The translations under genes were made by a program, and so were the position numbers. 64,000 nt of DNA from Candidatus Latescibacterota bacterium (lineage in GTDB: Bacteria; Latescibacterota; UBA2968; UBA8231), in assembly GCA_022819745.1 (NCBI GenBank), contig JAJEGS010000006.1, forward strand, positions 99,107 through 163,106, in the 5' to 3' direction. The notes under the pieces were generated by a model. That model did no database searches. It was not told the DNA's origin and was given only the letters and a program-made list of their open reading frames with translations. Positions 1-13,919 of this stretch are shown in pieces (the stretch's first letter is position 1; each line of letters starts with the position of its first letter).

Positions 1-2353
<2,353 letters not shown>

Positions 2354-2361
<8 letters not shown>

Positions 2362-3208
2362 CGCCTGCTTCGCCCGTGTATAAATCGGGATTGCCCAACT
2401 GGGCGAAGCCCTCGTCAAACCCACGACAAAACTGTTCCACAGCCGACTCGCCCAGCTTGACGACCTGCTCGTAGGTTTGGTCTGAAGGCAACAGCGGACG
2501 GGCTAAGGCCGCGCCATCCTTAAAGCGCACCCAGTGCTGGAGCCAATCTCCGAGGATCTTGCGCCCCAGGAGGGCAAACGCCAACGTACAGAGGGGATTA
2601 GGGCGGCGTCCGGCCACGCGGATGTGTCCTCCCCACCAGAGAATTTTGGGAATTCGCTGCAGCCACCGGGCGGTGGCCTCCTCCCCTTGTTCCAGCAGGC
2701 TCTCATCGGCATCTCGACCATAGAAAGCCTTCCCCACTTCCCCTAGCAAGCTGCGGCCATCAGCGCGGCGGGGAAAGTGCAAGCGCGCACTCCACAACCC
2801 GTCCATTCCCGCGCTAGCCAGCAAGCGGCAATCAATCCCCCATTCCAAGCGCATGTGCCACAAATCAGGTATGGCTGGCCGGGTTCCCTCGCGGAGCAAG
2901 GTGGCCACGCGGGCCTCGACCCAAGGATGTACGGCCATGTCTGCATAGACGTGCAATCCCCAACCCGCAGCAAACGCCCGCTCGTTAGCGCTGGCGGCCC
3001 CCTCGATAAGGGCGCGCAAAAAATCGCCGCAGCGCTCCAGATGTGCGCGGTGCGACAAGGCCGCTGGGCCGCCGGGGAAAAAACCGATATCCGGGCCTAC
3101 AGAACCGGCAGCAAAGGCCGCCTGCATCTTTCCTTCGTCCGCGCAATCGCCGAAAACTAGGGGAAAGACTCGCTCGGCCAGCCACAAGTGGAAGAAGCTG
3201 CCTGCCAA
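2354..3208 (-). CDS. Zinc-dependent phospholipase C-like protein
   Basis: A 284-residue helical protein of the zinc-dependent phospholipase C/S1-P1-like superfamily. Motifs seen are FFHLWLAERVF at the N terminus, AGSVGPDIGFFPGG, a GWGLHVYADMAVHPWVE segment that supplies His/Asp metal ligands, and DLWHMRLEWGIDCRLL. Members bind three zinc ions; bacterial versions are often annotated from these His-Asp motifs without a proven substrate. No clear signal peptide is visible, although the first 20 residues are fairly hydrophobic. It is followed by the antiporter-like gene with an 8-base overlap and preceded by ssb three bases away, so the three probably share a transcript. Confidence 0.72.
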
Positions 3209-3211
3209 ACT

Positions 3212-3682
3212 CTAGAACGGCAAGTCGTCGTCGTCGCCACCCGGCGGCGGGGGCGCGGCGGGCTGGGAGGCTGGGCCGACGTTTTGCCCGCTAGCTGGCC
3301 GGTCGGAGTAACCAGCATCTCTACCGCCACTGTCACCGCCCTCGCCGCGAGAATCGAGCATCTGCATGTCGTTGACCACAATCTCAGTCGTATAGCGCTT
3401 CTGGCCGCTCTGGTCGTCCCAAGAACGAGTCTGTAACTTGCCCTCGACATAGATCCTAGCACCCTTTTTGAGGTACTGTCCGGCGATCTCGGCCAACTTG
3501 CGCCAGAGCACGAGCCGATGCCATTCTGTCCGCTCCTGGCGCTCGCCCGTATTGCGGTCGTTCCAGCTTTCAGAAGTGGCCAGATTGACATTGGCTACGG
3601 GCGCTCCATCGGGCGTGTAGCGCACTTCGGGATCGCTGCCCAAATTGCCGATCAAAATTACTTTGTTTACTCCGCGAGCCAT
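3212..3682 (-). CDS. ssb: Single-stranded DNA-binding protein SSB
   Basis: A 156-residue SSB. The N terminus [19 protein letters not shown], the [21 protein letters not shown] segment, [11 protein letters not shown] and the TTEIVV strand define the OB fold (residues about 1-108). A Gly/Pro-rich linker follows, and the acidic tip DDDLPF recruits partner repair proteins. The frame is open further upstream, but the ATG at 3682 is preceded by AAGGAG at proper spacing and matches the family N terminus. It binds ssDNA in replication and repair. A promoter-like TTGACT-17-TAAGAT lies about 60 bases upstream. Confidence 0.97.
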   Translation of the reverse strand: MARGVNKVILIGNLGSDPEVRYTPDGAPVANVNLATSESWNDRNTGERQERTEWHRLVLWRKLAEIAGQYLKKGARIYVEGKLQTRSWDDQSGQKRYTTEIVVNDMQMLDSRGEGGDSGGRDAGYSDRPASGQNVGPASQPAAPPPPGGDDDDLPF

Positions 3683-3743
3683 ATATTCGCTCCTTTCTTC
3701 GAGCGCGTCGCAAGCGCACCCATTAATGTTCGCAATTTCGCTT

Positions 3744-3772
3744 ATCTTAGGCGCAAGACTTAGCTCAGTCAA
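3744..3772 (-). promoter_or_regulatory. Sigma-70-like promoter for ssb
   Basis: Read on the minus strand: TTGACT (3772-3767), a 17-base spacer, TAAGAT (3749-3744). The distance to the ssb ATG leaves a leader of about 55 bases with a good ribosome-binding site. Both boxes are seen; activity is inferred. Confidence 0.45.
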
Positions 3773-3796
3773 GGCCAGCCTAGCCCTCCGTTGGAC

Positions 3797-3825
3797 TTGA
3801 CTTTCTCCGGCGGCTTTCCTATTCT
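3797..3825 (+). promoter_or_regulatory. Sigma-70-like promoter toward the ftsA-like gene
   Basis: TTGACT (3797-3802), a 17-base spacer, TATTCT (3820-3825). It is divergent from the ssb promoter with the two -35 boxes only 24 bases apart. The downstream leader would be about 200 bases, long for a simple promoter, so another start nearer the gene is possible. Confidence 0.35.
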
Positions 3826-4032
3826 TCCATATCCTTAACTATTAAAGTGTTTACGGCAGGCCGGCTTCCCCCTTTGTCTGGCGCGTAAGCACTGGTAATT
3901 AGGGGCCGAGTGCCCCAATCTGTCGCATCTTTACCGCTAAGCGGTAGCTTTCTTCCCCCTCCCAATACGTCCTCGTCTTGATCTTATTGCGCTGCATTTT
4001 ACGGCTGCGCTTAGAAAGAAGGGACGCCAACC

Positions 4033-5247
4033 ATGGCTGGAGCCCCCGTCGTCGTTCTCGATGTTGGTGCCTCAAAAGTTCTATGCCTAGTCGGCGAGGT
4101 GCAAAACAATTCTCAAGTCAAAATTTTGGGCTTGGGGCAAAGCCCTTGCACGGGTCTGCGCCGCAGCGCCGTCATCGACATGCCCCAAGTAGCAGAGTCC
4201 ATCCACGCGGCCCTCACTGAAGCTGAACGCTCGACTGGCCTCAAAATCGCCGGAGCCTATCTCGGCATGGCCGGCGAAGGCATCAACACCCAGACGAATT
4301 ACAGCACGGTGGGCATCTCCGGCGCTTCCAACCCCATCTCCGAAGAGGATCGGGATCGCGCTCTACTTGCCGTCGCGCAGGAACAAGTCGCCGAGGACCA
4401 GATGGTGATGCACCGTTTCGTCCAGAGCTATGCTGTCGATGGCGAGCCAGTACAAAACCCGCTCTGGTTGCACGGCAATCGCCTATCAATCGAGGTGTTG
4501 ACCGTTTCCGTGGCCGAGCATCTATGCACGGCCTTCCGCCACGCGGCTTCCAAAGCCGGCGTTGAAATCGTCGGCGTCGTCCTCGAAAGCGTGGGCGTGG
4601 CCCATGCTACCTTGTCCCAAGACGAGCGCGACATGGGTGTGGCCTTGCTCGATCTCGGCGCTGGCACCTCCAATCTCGCCGTGTTCCTAGGTCCGATGCG
4701 ACACCTAGAGGAAATTCCGCTGGGGGGCGACGATATAACGCGCGATCTCTCGGTCGTCTTAAGCATCCCCATCCGCGAAGCCGAGAAGCTCAAATGCCGC
4801 TTTGGCAGCGTTAGCTGTCCCGGGGAAGACGGCGACGCGACTGTCACGTACCACACGACCGCCGGCCGCACCTGTACCTTAACTAAGCAGCAGGTCAGCG
4901 CGGTCATTGAAGCGCGACAGCGCGAGATTTTTGAATACGTGCGCCAAGCCCTCATCAACAGTTCCTACAACGACCGCTTAGCCGCTGGCATCGTCCTCAC
5001 CGGCGGCGGGGCCTTGCTAGACCAGGTCGCGCCACTCGCCGAGGAGGTGCTCGGCCACCAAATCCGCATTGGCGTCCCCCAAAACGCAATCGCCCCCACT
5101 GATGTTAGCGACCCCAGCTATGCTACCGCGATCGGCCTGTTGCGCTTTGTCGCCAACGAACACAGCGCCCCCATCGAGTCGCACGACGCCGACCGGCCCC
5201 GCAACGGCTTTGCCCATGCACTGGGCAAACTGTTCAATTTCTTTTAG
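4033..5247 (+). CDS. ftsA: FtsA-like actin-fold cell-division protein
   Basis: A 404-residue protein of the FtsA/MreB/Hsp70 ATPase fold. The phosphate-1 loop is VVVLDVGASKV (residues 6-16), phosphate-2 is LLDLGAGTSN (about 205-214) and the adenosine motif is VLTGGGA (about 320). The SHS2/1C-type insertion region follows residue 80, as in FtsA. The C terminus ends GKLFNFF, a plausible short amphipathic membrane-targeting helix like that of FtsA. FtsA tethers FtsZ polymers to the membrane and recruits late divisome proteins. No ftsZ, ftsQ or mur genes are adjacent, which is unusual because ftsA normally sits in the dcw cluster. A PilM-like role is the main alternative but no pilN/O/Q neighbours exist. 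Confidence 0.82.
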   Translation: MAGAPVVVLDVGASKVLCLVGEVQNNSQVKILGLGQSPCTGLRRSAVIDMPQVAESIHAALTEAERSTGLKIAGAYLGMAGEGINTQTNYSTVGISGASNPISEEDRDRALLAVAQEQVAEDQMVMHRFVQSYAVDGEPVQNPLWLHGNRLSIEVLTVSVAEHLCTAFRHAASKAGVEIVGVVLESVGVAHATLSQDERDMGVALLDLGAGTSNLAVFLGPMRHLEEIPLGGDDITRDLSVVLSIPIREAEKLKCRFGSVSCPGEDGDATVTYHTTAGRTCTLTKQQVSAVIEARQREIFEYVRQALINSSYNDRLAAGIVLTGGGALLDQVAPLAEEVLGHQIRIGVPQNAIAPTDVSDPSYATAIGLLRFVANEHSAPIESHDADRPRNGFAHALGKLFNFF

Positions 5248-5257
5248 TAGGCGGCGC

Positions 5258-5272
5258 GAACCGCAGCGGTTC
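5258..5272. repeat. Short perfect inverted repeat upstream of the tRNA promoter
   Basis: GAACCGC-A-GCGGTTC abuts the -35 box of the tRNA promoter and lies ten bases after the ftsA-like stop codon. It could form a tight hairpin (partial terminator) or be an operator. No T-run follows, so terminator activity is doubtful. Confidence 0.35.
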
Positions 5273-5301
5273 TTGACACCGTAACTAGCTCCACCTAGTT
5301 T
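5273..5301 (+). promoter_or_regulatory. Promoter of the tRNA-Thr gene
   Basis: TTGACA (5273-5278), a 17-base spacer, TAGTTT (5296-5301). The predicted start falls a few bases before the mature tRNA 5' end at 5317, the expected geometry for a solitary tRNA gene. Confidence 0.6.
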
Positions 5302-5316
5302 CTACTGCACAACATA

Positions 5317-5392
5317 GCCGCCATAGCTCAGCTGGTAGAGCAACTCACTCGTAATGAGTAGGTCCCCGGTTCGAGTCCGGGTGGCGGCTCCA
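5317..5392 (+). tRNA. tRNA-Thr (anticodon CGU)
   Basis: A 76-nt cloverleaf. The acceptor stem is GCCGCCA (5317-5323) with TGGCGGC (5382-5388), the D stem GCTC/GAGC, the anticodon stem ACTCA/TGAGT around the loop CTCGTAA (anticodon CGT at 5350-5352, reading ACG threonine codons) and the T stem CCCGG/CCGGG with the TTCGAGT loop. The discriminator T is followed by encoded CCA (5390-5392). It has its own promoter and is followed by a stem-loop. Confidence 0.97.
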
Positions 5393-5398
5393 CGACAC

Positions 5399-5433
5399 AA
5401 CGCGAGCTTGCGCACTAGTCGCCAGCTCGCGTT
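5399..5433 (+). terminator. Stem-loop terminator after tRNA-Thr
   Basis: Perfect 10-bp inverted repeat AACGCGAGCT (5399-5408) / AGCTCGCGTT (5424-5433) with a 15-base loop, followed by TTACATTGG. The T tract is weak, but the position seven bases after the tRNA CCA suits a terminator or a tRNA 3' processing hairpin. Confidence 0.55.
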
Positions 5434-5459
5434 TACATTGGTCCCCTTCCTGCTAGCCT

Positions 5460-5873
5460 GTGTCTGTTACAGATCTCCCCACGCTAAACGCCTGCCTCAA
5501 CATCTTGTGCGTGTTCCTGCTCGTACGTGGCTTCTTGCAGATCCGCCGAGGTGCGCGCCAAGCCCACCAAAAGTCCATGCTGGCCGCCCTCGTCTGCTCC
5601 GTGCTCTTTCTCTGTTCGTATCTGGTTTATCACGTTCAAGTAGGATCGGTACCCTATCCCCACCATGACTGGACTCGCCCCCTATACTTCGCCGTGCTCA
5701 TCCCCCACATCATCCTCGCGGCAATAATGGCCCCTTTTGTAGCTCTCGTCGTCTGGCGCGCTTACAATCAAGATTTTGCCCGCCATCGTCGGTTGGCCCG
5801 CTGGGTCTGGCCGGTGTGGATCTTTGTCTCGGTTAGCGGCGTGGTGGTCTATCTAATGCTCTACCAACTCTGA
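5460..5873 (+). CDS. DUF420 family membrane protein
   Basis: A 137-residue integral membrane protein with four hydrophobic segments: LNACLNILCVFLLVRGF, a segment ending LFLCSYLVYH, the LIPHIILAAIMAPFVALVV helix, and the C-terminal VWPVWIFVSVSGVVVYLMLY. The H-Q-K-S motif after the first helix, the YH at the second helix end, the PH near residue 77 and the ARHRRLARWVWPVW stretch match DUF420 (YozB-type) proteins, which are linked to haem-copper oxidase assembly loci and have conserved membrane histidines. The start is GTG at 5460. The gene faces the ABC permease gene tail-to-tail with two bases between them. The molecular function of the family is unproven. Confidence 0.82.
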   Translation: MSVTDLPTLNACLNILCVFLLVRGFLQIRRGARQAHQKSMLAALVCSVLFLCSYLVYHVQVGSVPYPHHDWTRPLYFAVLIPHIILAAIMAPFVALVVWRAYNQDFARHRRLARWVWPVWIFVSVSGVVVYLMLYQL

Positions 5874-5875
5874 AA

Positions 5876-6640
5876 TCAGGGGCCGCGATTGCGGGCCACC
5901 ATCCAAGCGGCCCCAACCGTAGTCAGTACCGTCCAGCCCCCAGTGATTAGCAGGGCGTGTACAAACGTCCCATCCGCTATCAGTTGAGTCGGCACCAAAT
6001 AGAACGCCTTGCGCAAAACCACTAGCGCATAGGTCACGGGATTGCACTGCATCACCCACTCGAGCCACGGGGCAGCCCCTTCAATGGGGAAGAGTGCACC
6101 GGAAAGAAACCACAAGGGGATGAGCACGACGCTCATCACCGCATGGTAGCCTGCCACTGAATCCAGCTTCCATGCGACCATGAAGCCCAAGCCCGTAAAG
6201 CCCATGCCGATCAGCGTGCAGAGGGCCAAGAGGACTAAAATCATCTCCACTGACAAGCCAATGCCAGCCACCGGTGCCAGCAACAAAAACACAAGCACCT
6301 GCAATAAGGCGATGAGCGTACCGCCGACCAGCTTGCCCAGCGCTATACTCAGACGCGGCACTGGGGCTACCAGCACGCCTTGCAAAAAGCCAGCGCTGCG
6401 ATCTTCGATGAGGGTGATGGTGGAAAAGATCGCCGCGAAGAGCAGGAGCATCAGCACGATGCCCGGATAGAAAAACTCTCTGTAGCTCAACTCGCTGCCC
6501 CCGCTGATGAAGCTGTCGGCAAAACCCGAGCCCATGAAAAACCACAGCATCAGCGGCTGCACCAAGCTCCCCAAAAGCCGCGAAGGCTGGCGCAAAAAGC
6601 GCAGCACTTCGCGCTGAGCCAAAATCCACGCGCCGTTCAA
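5876..6640 (-). CDS. ABC-2 type transporter permease (DrrB-like)
   Basis: 254 residues, six predicted membrane helices, ABC2_membrane fold. It reads LNGAWILAQREVLRFLRQPSR at the N terminus, typical of DrrB/NodJ-type export permeases, with the conserved region CNPVTYALVVLRKAFY near the C terminus. The start is a TTG whose last bases form the TGA stop of the ATPase gene (TTGA overlap), with GAAGGA just upstream; the much longer open frame to 6967 runs through the ATPase gene and is a shadow. With the ATPase it forms an exporter of drugs, lipids or polysaccharide; the substrate cannot be told. Confidence 0.85.
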   Translation of the reverse strand: MNGAWILAQREVLRFLRQPSRLLGSLVQPLMLWFFMGSGFADSFISGGSELSYREFFYPGIVLMLLLFAAIFSTITLIEDRSAGFLQGVLVAPVPRLSIALGKLVGGTLIALLQVLVFLLLAPVAGIGLSVEMILVLLALCTLIGMGFTGLGFMVAWKLDSVAGYHAVMSVVLIPLWFLSGALFPIEGAAPWLEWVMQCNPVTYALVVLRKAFYLVPTQLIADGTFVHALLITGGWTVLTTVGAAWMVARNRGP

Positions 6641-7590
6641 GCGGCGTTTCCTTCTTCGAGGTGCTGACCGGTGTAGCGCACGAACACATCGTCGAGCGAG
6701 GGAGGAGCCAAAGACAGCGAGCGGATCTGGGAGCCGAAGCGCTGGAATACCTCGTCGAGGCTGATGTCGCTGTCGAGCGGGACGCGCAAGTCCTGATCGA
6801 CGACTAGCCCCTCTAGATCCATGTCGCTGCGCAGTGCTGCTTGCAGCGCGGCCGCATCGTCGCTGCGCAGCGTGAGGATCTCGCGCCCCAATTGGCGCTG
6901 CAAGACCCTTGGGGGACCACAGACGAGTAGCTGCCCCTGGTGTAAAATGGCGACTCGGTCCGCGCACTCGGCCTCGTCTAAAAGGTGGGTCGAGACCACG
7001 ACCGTGAGTTGTTCGTCCGCTTTGAGTTCCTCCACTTGGAGCCAGAAATCTTGACGCGCCACGGGATCCAACCCAGCCGTCGGCTCGTCGAGCACGAGAA
7101 TAGCTGGCGTTGGCAGCAGCGCCTTGGCCAATTCGACGCGCCGCCTCATGCCTCCAGAGAGCTTCTCCACCCGTTCGTTACGCCGTTCCCACAAGCCGAC
7201 AACCTCCAGCAACTGTTGACTGCGCTGGCGCACGGCGCGGCGGCCCATGCCGTAGAGCAAACCCGCCATCCGCAAGTTTTCGCCAACCGTCATTTTCCCG
7301 TCGAGCGCGGGATTCTGAAAGACGATCCCCAACTGACGGCGCACGGCCGACGGATCTTCCCCCAAGAGCACACCGCCGACTCGCACCGCACCCGAGGTGG
7401 GCACCAGCGCAGTAGTCAGCACGCGCAGAAGGGTAGATTTACCACTCCCATTAGGCCCCAACAGAGCCATCGTCTCCCCAGCATGAATGTCGAGATTGAT
7501 CTCATGGAGCGCGCGATGGCCCGCTTTCTTGCTCCTATCCGCATAGACGTGGGAAAGCTGCGAGATACTGATGAGTACTTGAGGGTCCAA
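6637..7590 (-). CDS. ABC transporter ATP-binding protein, daunorubicin-resistance (DrrA) family
   Basis: About 317 residues. Walker A GPNGSGKST (near residue 45), Q-loop VFQNPALDG, signature LSGGMRRRVELAKALL, Walker B ILVLDEPTAGLDP and H-loop VVVSTHLLDEAE are all intact, so it should hydrolyse ATP. The DrrA-type C-terminal domain (LSLAPPSLDDVFVRYTGQHLEE) is present. I chose the TTG at 7590 because CAGGAG sits at good spacing before it, while upstream ATG/GTG codons lack one. It is translationally coupled to the permease gene and energises export through the inner membrane. Confidence 0.9.
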   Translation of the reverse strand: MDPQVLISISQLSHVYADRSKKAGHRALHEINLDIHAGETMALLGPNGSGKSTLLRVLTTALVPTSGAVRVGGVLLGEDPSAVRRQLGIVFQNPALDGKMTVGENLRMAGLLYGMGRRAVRQRSQQLLEVVGLWERRNERVEKLSGGMRRRVELAKALLPTPAILVLDEPTAGLDPVARQDFWLQVEELKADEQLTVVVSTHLLDEAECADRVAILHQGQLLVCGPPRVLQRQLGREILTLRSDDAAALQAALRSDMDLEGLVVDQDLRVPLDSDISLDEVFQRFGSQIRSLSLAPPSLDDVFVRYTGQHLEEGNAA

Positions 7591-7694
7591 CGGAAATCTC
7601 CTGCGCCGAAAAGCCGGGCGCGGCGTTGAGGCGACAAGACAAAAAGTTGGGAAACTAACCGGATTCTCTGCTAGCGTCAAGAAAGCGAATCAGA

Positions 7695-7723
7695 TTGACA
7701 GGAATTGCCTTTTCTTATACATT
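7695..7723 (+). promoter_or_regulatory. Promoter candidate for the mltG-pcrA genes
   Basis: A perfect TTGACA (7695-7700) followed by TATACATT; -10 may be TATACA (15-base spacer) or TACATT (17-base spacer). It lies in the divergent gap between the ABC exporter and mltG. Confidence 0.45.
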
Positions 7724-7855
7724 TTTCACCTCAGCCTTGGTTGTAAAACAATCCCGATTCATACTTTTGCGCTAGCCTTAGTTCGCAGCCCATTTTCCGA
7801 ATGGACGGGTGTGCAACTCGACATACCCGCATCACTTTTAGGTAAGGCCGACAGT

Positions 7856-8887
7856 ATGCCAACTCAAGCCAAGTCTGCACGCTGGTACCGCGCACTCTTA
7901 CTCGTCGCGGCTCTTGCACTGGTGGGAGTGGCGTTGCCGCTTGGGGCGCTGTGGTATTTGAATCAACCGACTTACCAACACCCGGCGCGCACAATCCACA
8001 TCCCCCAAGGTGCGAGCGCCCGCTGGATCGGCCAGTTGCTAGCGCGAGAAAATTTGATCCACAACGCCCACGTCTTTGCCTGGACCGTCCGGCTCAAGGG
8101 CCTCGGTCATCAGCTCAAGGCCGGCACCTATCAACTCGACGGCACCGGCACGACAGTCGCCATGGTCCAATCCCTGCTCAAGGCCCCCATCCAAACCCAG
8201 CCTGCGACGATCCCCGAGGGCCTCAATCGCCACCAGATCGCAGGCCATCTACAGGCCGCAGGCGTAGCAGATTCAGCGCGCTTTATCGCCGCCACCGAAG
8301 ACCCACAGCTCATCCGCCAACTCGGCGTGGCCGCTTCTAATCTCGAAGGCTACCTCTTCCCCGAGACGTACTTCTTCGACTTAGACATCGACGAACGCAC
8401 CATCGCCTCCCTCATGGTCGCCCAGTTCAACCGCGTATTCGCCGACTCCCTGCACCAGCGGCTCGATGAACTCGGCCTTTCGCTGCACGAAGCTGTGACG
8501 CTGGCCTCGATCGTCGAGCGCGAAGCAGTGGCCATAGAAGAGCAGCCCATCATCTCCGGCGTCTTCCAGCGCCGCCTCAAGCTCAACCGCCGCCTCGAAT
8601 CCTGCGCGACCATCAACTACGCTCTCGGCACCAACAAGAAGCGGCTGACCTATGCCGACTTGGAGGTGGATTCGCCCTTCAATACGTATCGCTACCACGG
8701 CCTGCCCCCCGGCCCCATCAGCAACCCCGGCCGCAAGGCTCTCCTCGCGGTGCTCTATCCTGCGGAAACCGACTATCTCTACTTCGTCGCTCGCGGCGAC
8801 GGCACCCATATCTTCAGCCGCACCAACAGGGAACACGAGCGCGCCAAGCGCCAAGTCAAGCGATCCCAACGCATGCAGACGAACTGA
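7856..8887 (+). CDS. mltG: Endolytic murein transglycosylase MltG
   Basis: A 343-residue YceG/MltG protein, an inner-membrane enzyme that cleaves nascent glycan strands and sets peptidoglycan chain length. One N-terminal membrane helix (residues about 14-36) is followed by a LysM-like region (IHIPQGASARWIGQLLARENLI) and the catalytic domain with SNLEGYLFPETYFF, the catalytic glutamate in SIVEREA, GVFQRRLK and the C-terminal PGPISNPG and YLYFVARGDGTHIFSRT. I use the ATG at 7856; a GTG at 7811 would add 15 residues. The stop is two bases before pcrA, so the two genes are co-transcribed. Confidence 0.94.
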   Translation: MPTQAKSARWYRALLLVAALALVGVALPLGALWYLNQPTYQHPARTIHIPQGASARWIGQLLARENLIHNAHVFAWTVRLKGLGHQLKAGTYQLDGTGTTVAMVQSLLKAPIQTQPATIPEGLNRHQIAGHLQAAGVADSARFIAATEDPQLIRQLGVAASNLEGYLFPETYFFDLDIDERTIASLMVAQFNRVFADSLHQRLDELGLSLHEAVTLASIVEREAVAIEEQPIISGVFQRRLKLNRRLESCATINYALGTNKKRLTYADLEVDSPFNTYRYHGLPPGPISNPGRKALLAVLYPAETDYLYFVARGDGTHIFSRTNREHERAKRQVKRSQRMQTN

Positions 8888-8889
8888 GG

Positions 8890-11106
<2,217 letters not shown>

Positions 11107-11175
11107 ACCGCCCATTGCCCCAGAGAGGGCCAATCTTTAAGTTCTATAGTTTATCTCGTTTTCCTTGACGGACTT

Positions 11176-12491
11176 ATGGGTACTCCAACATCCGAAAACG
11201 CGCGCGTGGCTCTGCAAAACGTGGGTTGCAAGCTCAATGCCTACGAAGTAGAAGCGCTCGCCCACCGCCTGACCGAGCGCGGCTATGCAATCGTGCCCTT
11301 CGGCGCTGAGGCCGACGTGTACGTGGTCAATACCTGCACGGTCACCGGCGCGGGCGATGCGGACTCGCGCAAGGCCGTGCGCCGCGCCCGGCGGCGCAAT
11401 CCAGGCGCGGAGATCGTCGCCACTGGCTGCTATGCCCAGCGGCGGCCAGCAGACCTCACCGCGGCCGGTGCCGACTTGGTCGTGGACAACGGCCAGAAGG
11501 CTCAACTCGTCGAGCTGCTCGAAGCACACCTAGCGGGTGCCGAAATCCCTGCGCCTTCAGCAACGAGGCCGCGCACCGAGCAATTTCTCGCCATTGACGA
11601 CGCGGTACCCCAAGGTCGCACGCGCGGCAGCCTGCAAATCCAAGACGGCTGCGACGAACACTGCACCTATTGCATCATCCCGGCGGTGCGCGGGCACAGC
11701 GCGAGCCGCCCGGCCGCCGAAGTCGTCGCCCAAGCCCAGAGTATGGTCGCGGCCGGCTACCGCGAGCTTGCCCTGACCGGCGTCCACACGGGCCGCTACG
11801 GGTTCGACCAAGGCCAGCCCGAGGCCCTCGTCGAGCTGCTCGCAGCACTAGAGCAGATCGACGGCTTGGAGCGCATTCGCCTCAACTCCATTGAGCCGGG
11901 TTACGTCACCGATGCGCTGATCGACCAAGCGGCAGCTTCCCCGGCAATCTGCCGCCACTTCCACGTGCCCTTACAAAGCGGGGACGATCACATTCTCAAG
12001 CGCATGGGGCGGCACTACACCCGCGCCTACTACGCCGAGCGGATCGAGCGAATCGCCAGCCGCATCCCCGATTGCGCCATTGGTGCCGACGTCATGGTCG
12101 GCTTTCCCGGGGAAACCGACGCGCATTTTGCCCAGACTCGTGCCTTGTTGGCCGACCTGCCGCTGACGTATCTCCACGTCTTTCCGTACTCCCAGCGCGA
12201 AAACACCCCGGCCGAGCGCCTGCCCGAGCACCAAGAAGCCGCCGTCAAAAAGGAGCGCGCCCAAGCGCTCATCGCCCTCAGTGCGGCCAAGCGACTTGCC
12301 TTCCACCAGCGCTTTGTCGGCCGCCCGCTCCAAGTCCTCGCCGAAGGGCGTTCAGACTCAGCCACCGGCTTGCAAGTCGGCTTGAGCGATAACTACGTCA
12401 AGGTCCTCTTCGCCGGTCCGGCCCGGCCCAACGAGTTTGTAGAAGTGCAAATCGAGCAAGCCCGCGAGGAGCTAGCTTTTGGAGTGCGCCA

Positions 12492-12495
<4 letters not shown>
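11176..12495 (+). CDS. mtaB: tRNA (t6A37) C2-methylthiotransferase MtaB
   Basis: A 439-residue radical-SAM methylthiotransferase that converts t6A37 to ms2t6A37 in tRNAs reading ANN codons. The N-terminal UPF0004 domain has the three auxiliary-cluster cysteines (NVGCKLN, NTCTVT, TGCYAQRRP), the radical-SAM cluster motif is CDEHCTYC with the MtaB-typical CIIPAVRGHSASRP, and a C-terminal TRAM domain (PLQVLAEGR...) binds tRNA. Its 3' end overlaps miaB by ATGA. The MtaB subtype rather than MiaB or RimO is chosen from the KLNAYEVE and PAVRGHSASRP signatures. Confidence 0.93.
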
Positions 12496-13877
<1,382 letters not shown>

Positions 13878-13919
13878 TTGCGTCGATTTCTACCTGATTC
13901 CTCCCTCCAAAAGGACCCC

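Larger units (their letters stand above)
3683..4032. other. Divergent intergenic region between ssb and the ftsA-like gene
   Basis: 350 bases without a credible gene. It holds one promoter-like site for each flanking gene (listed separately) and otherwise pyrimidine-rich leader sequence on the plus strand. I see no strong hairpin, repeat or RNA gene in it. Confidence 0.6.

Noticed and set aside
5258..5272. Terminator of the ftsA-like gene
   Set aside because: The 7-bp stem has a one-base loop and no T-run; listed only as an inverted repeat.
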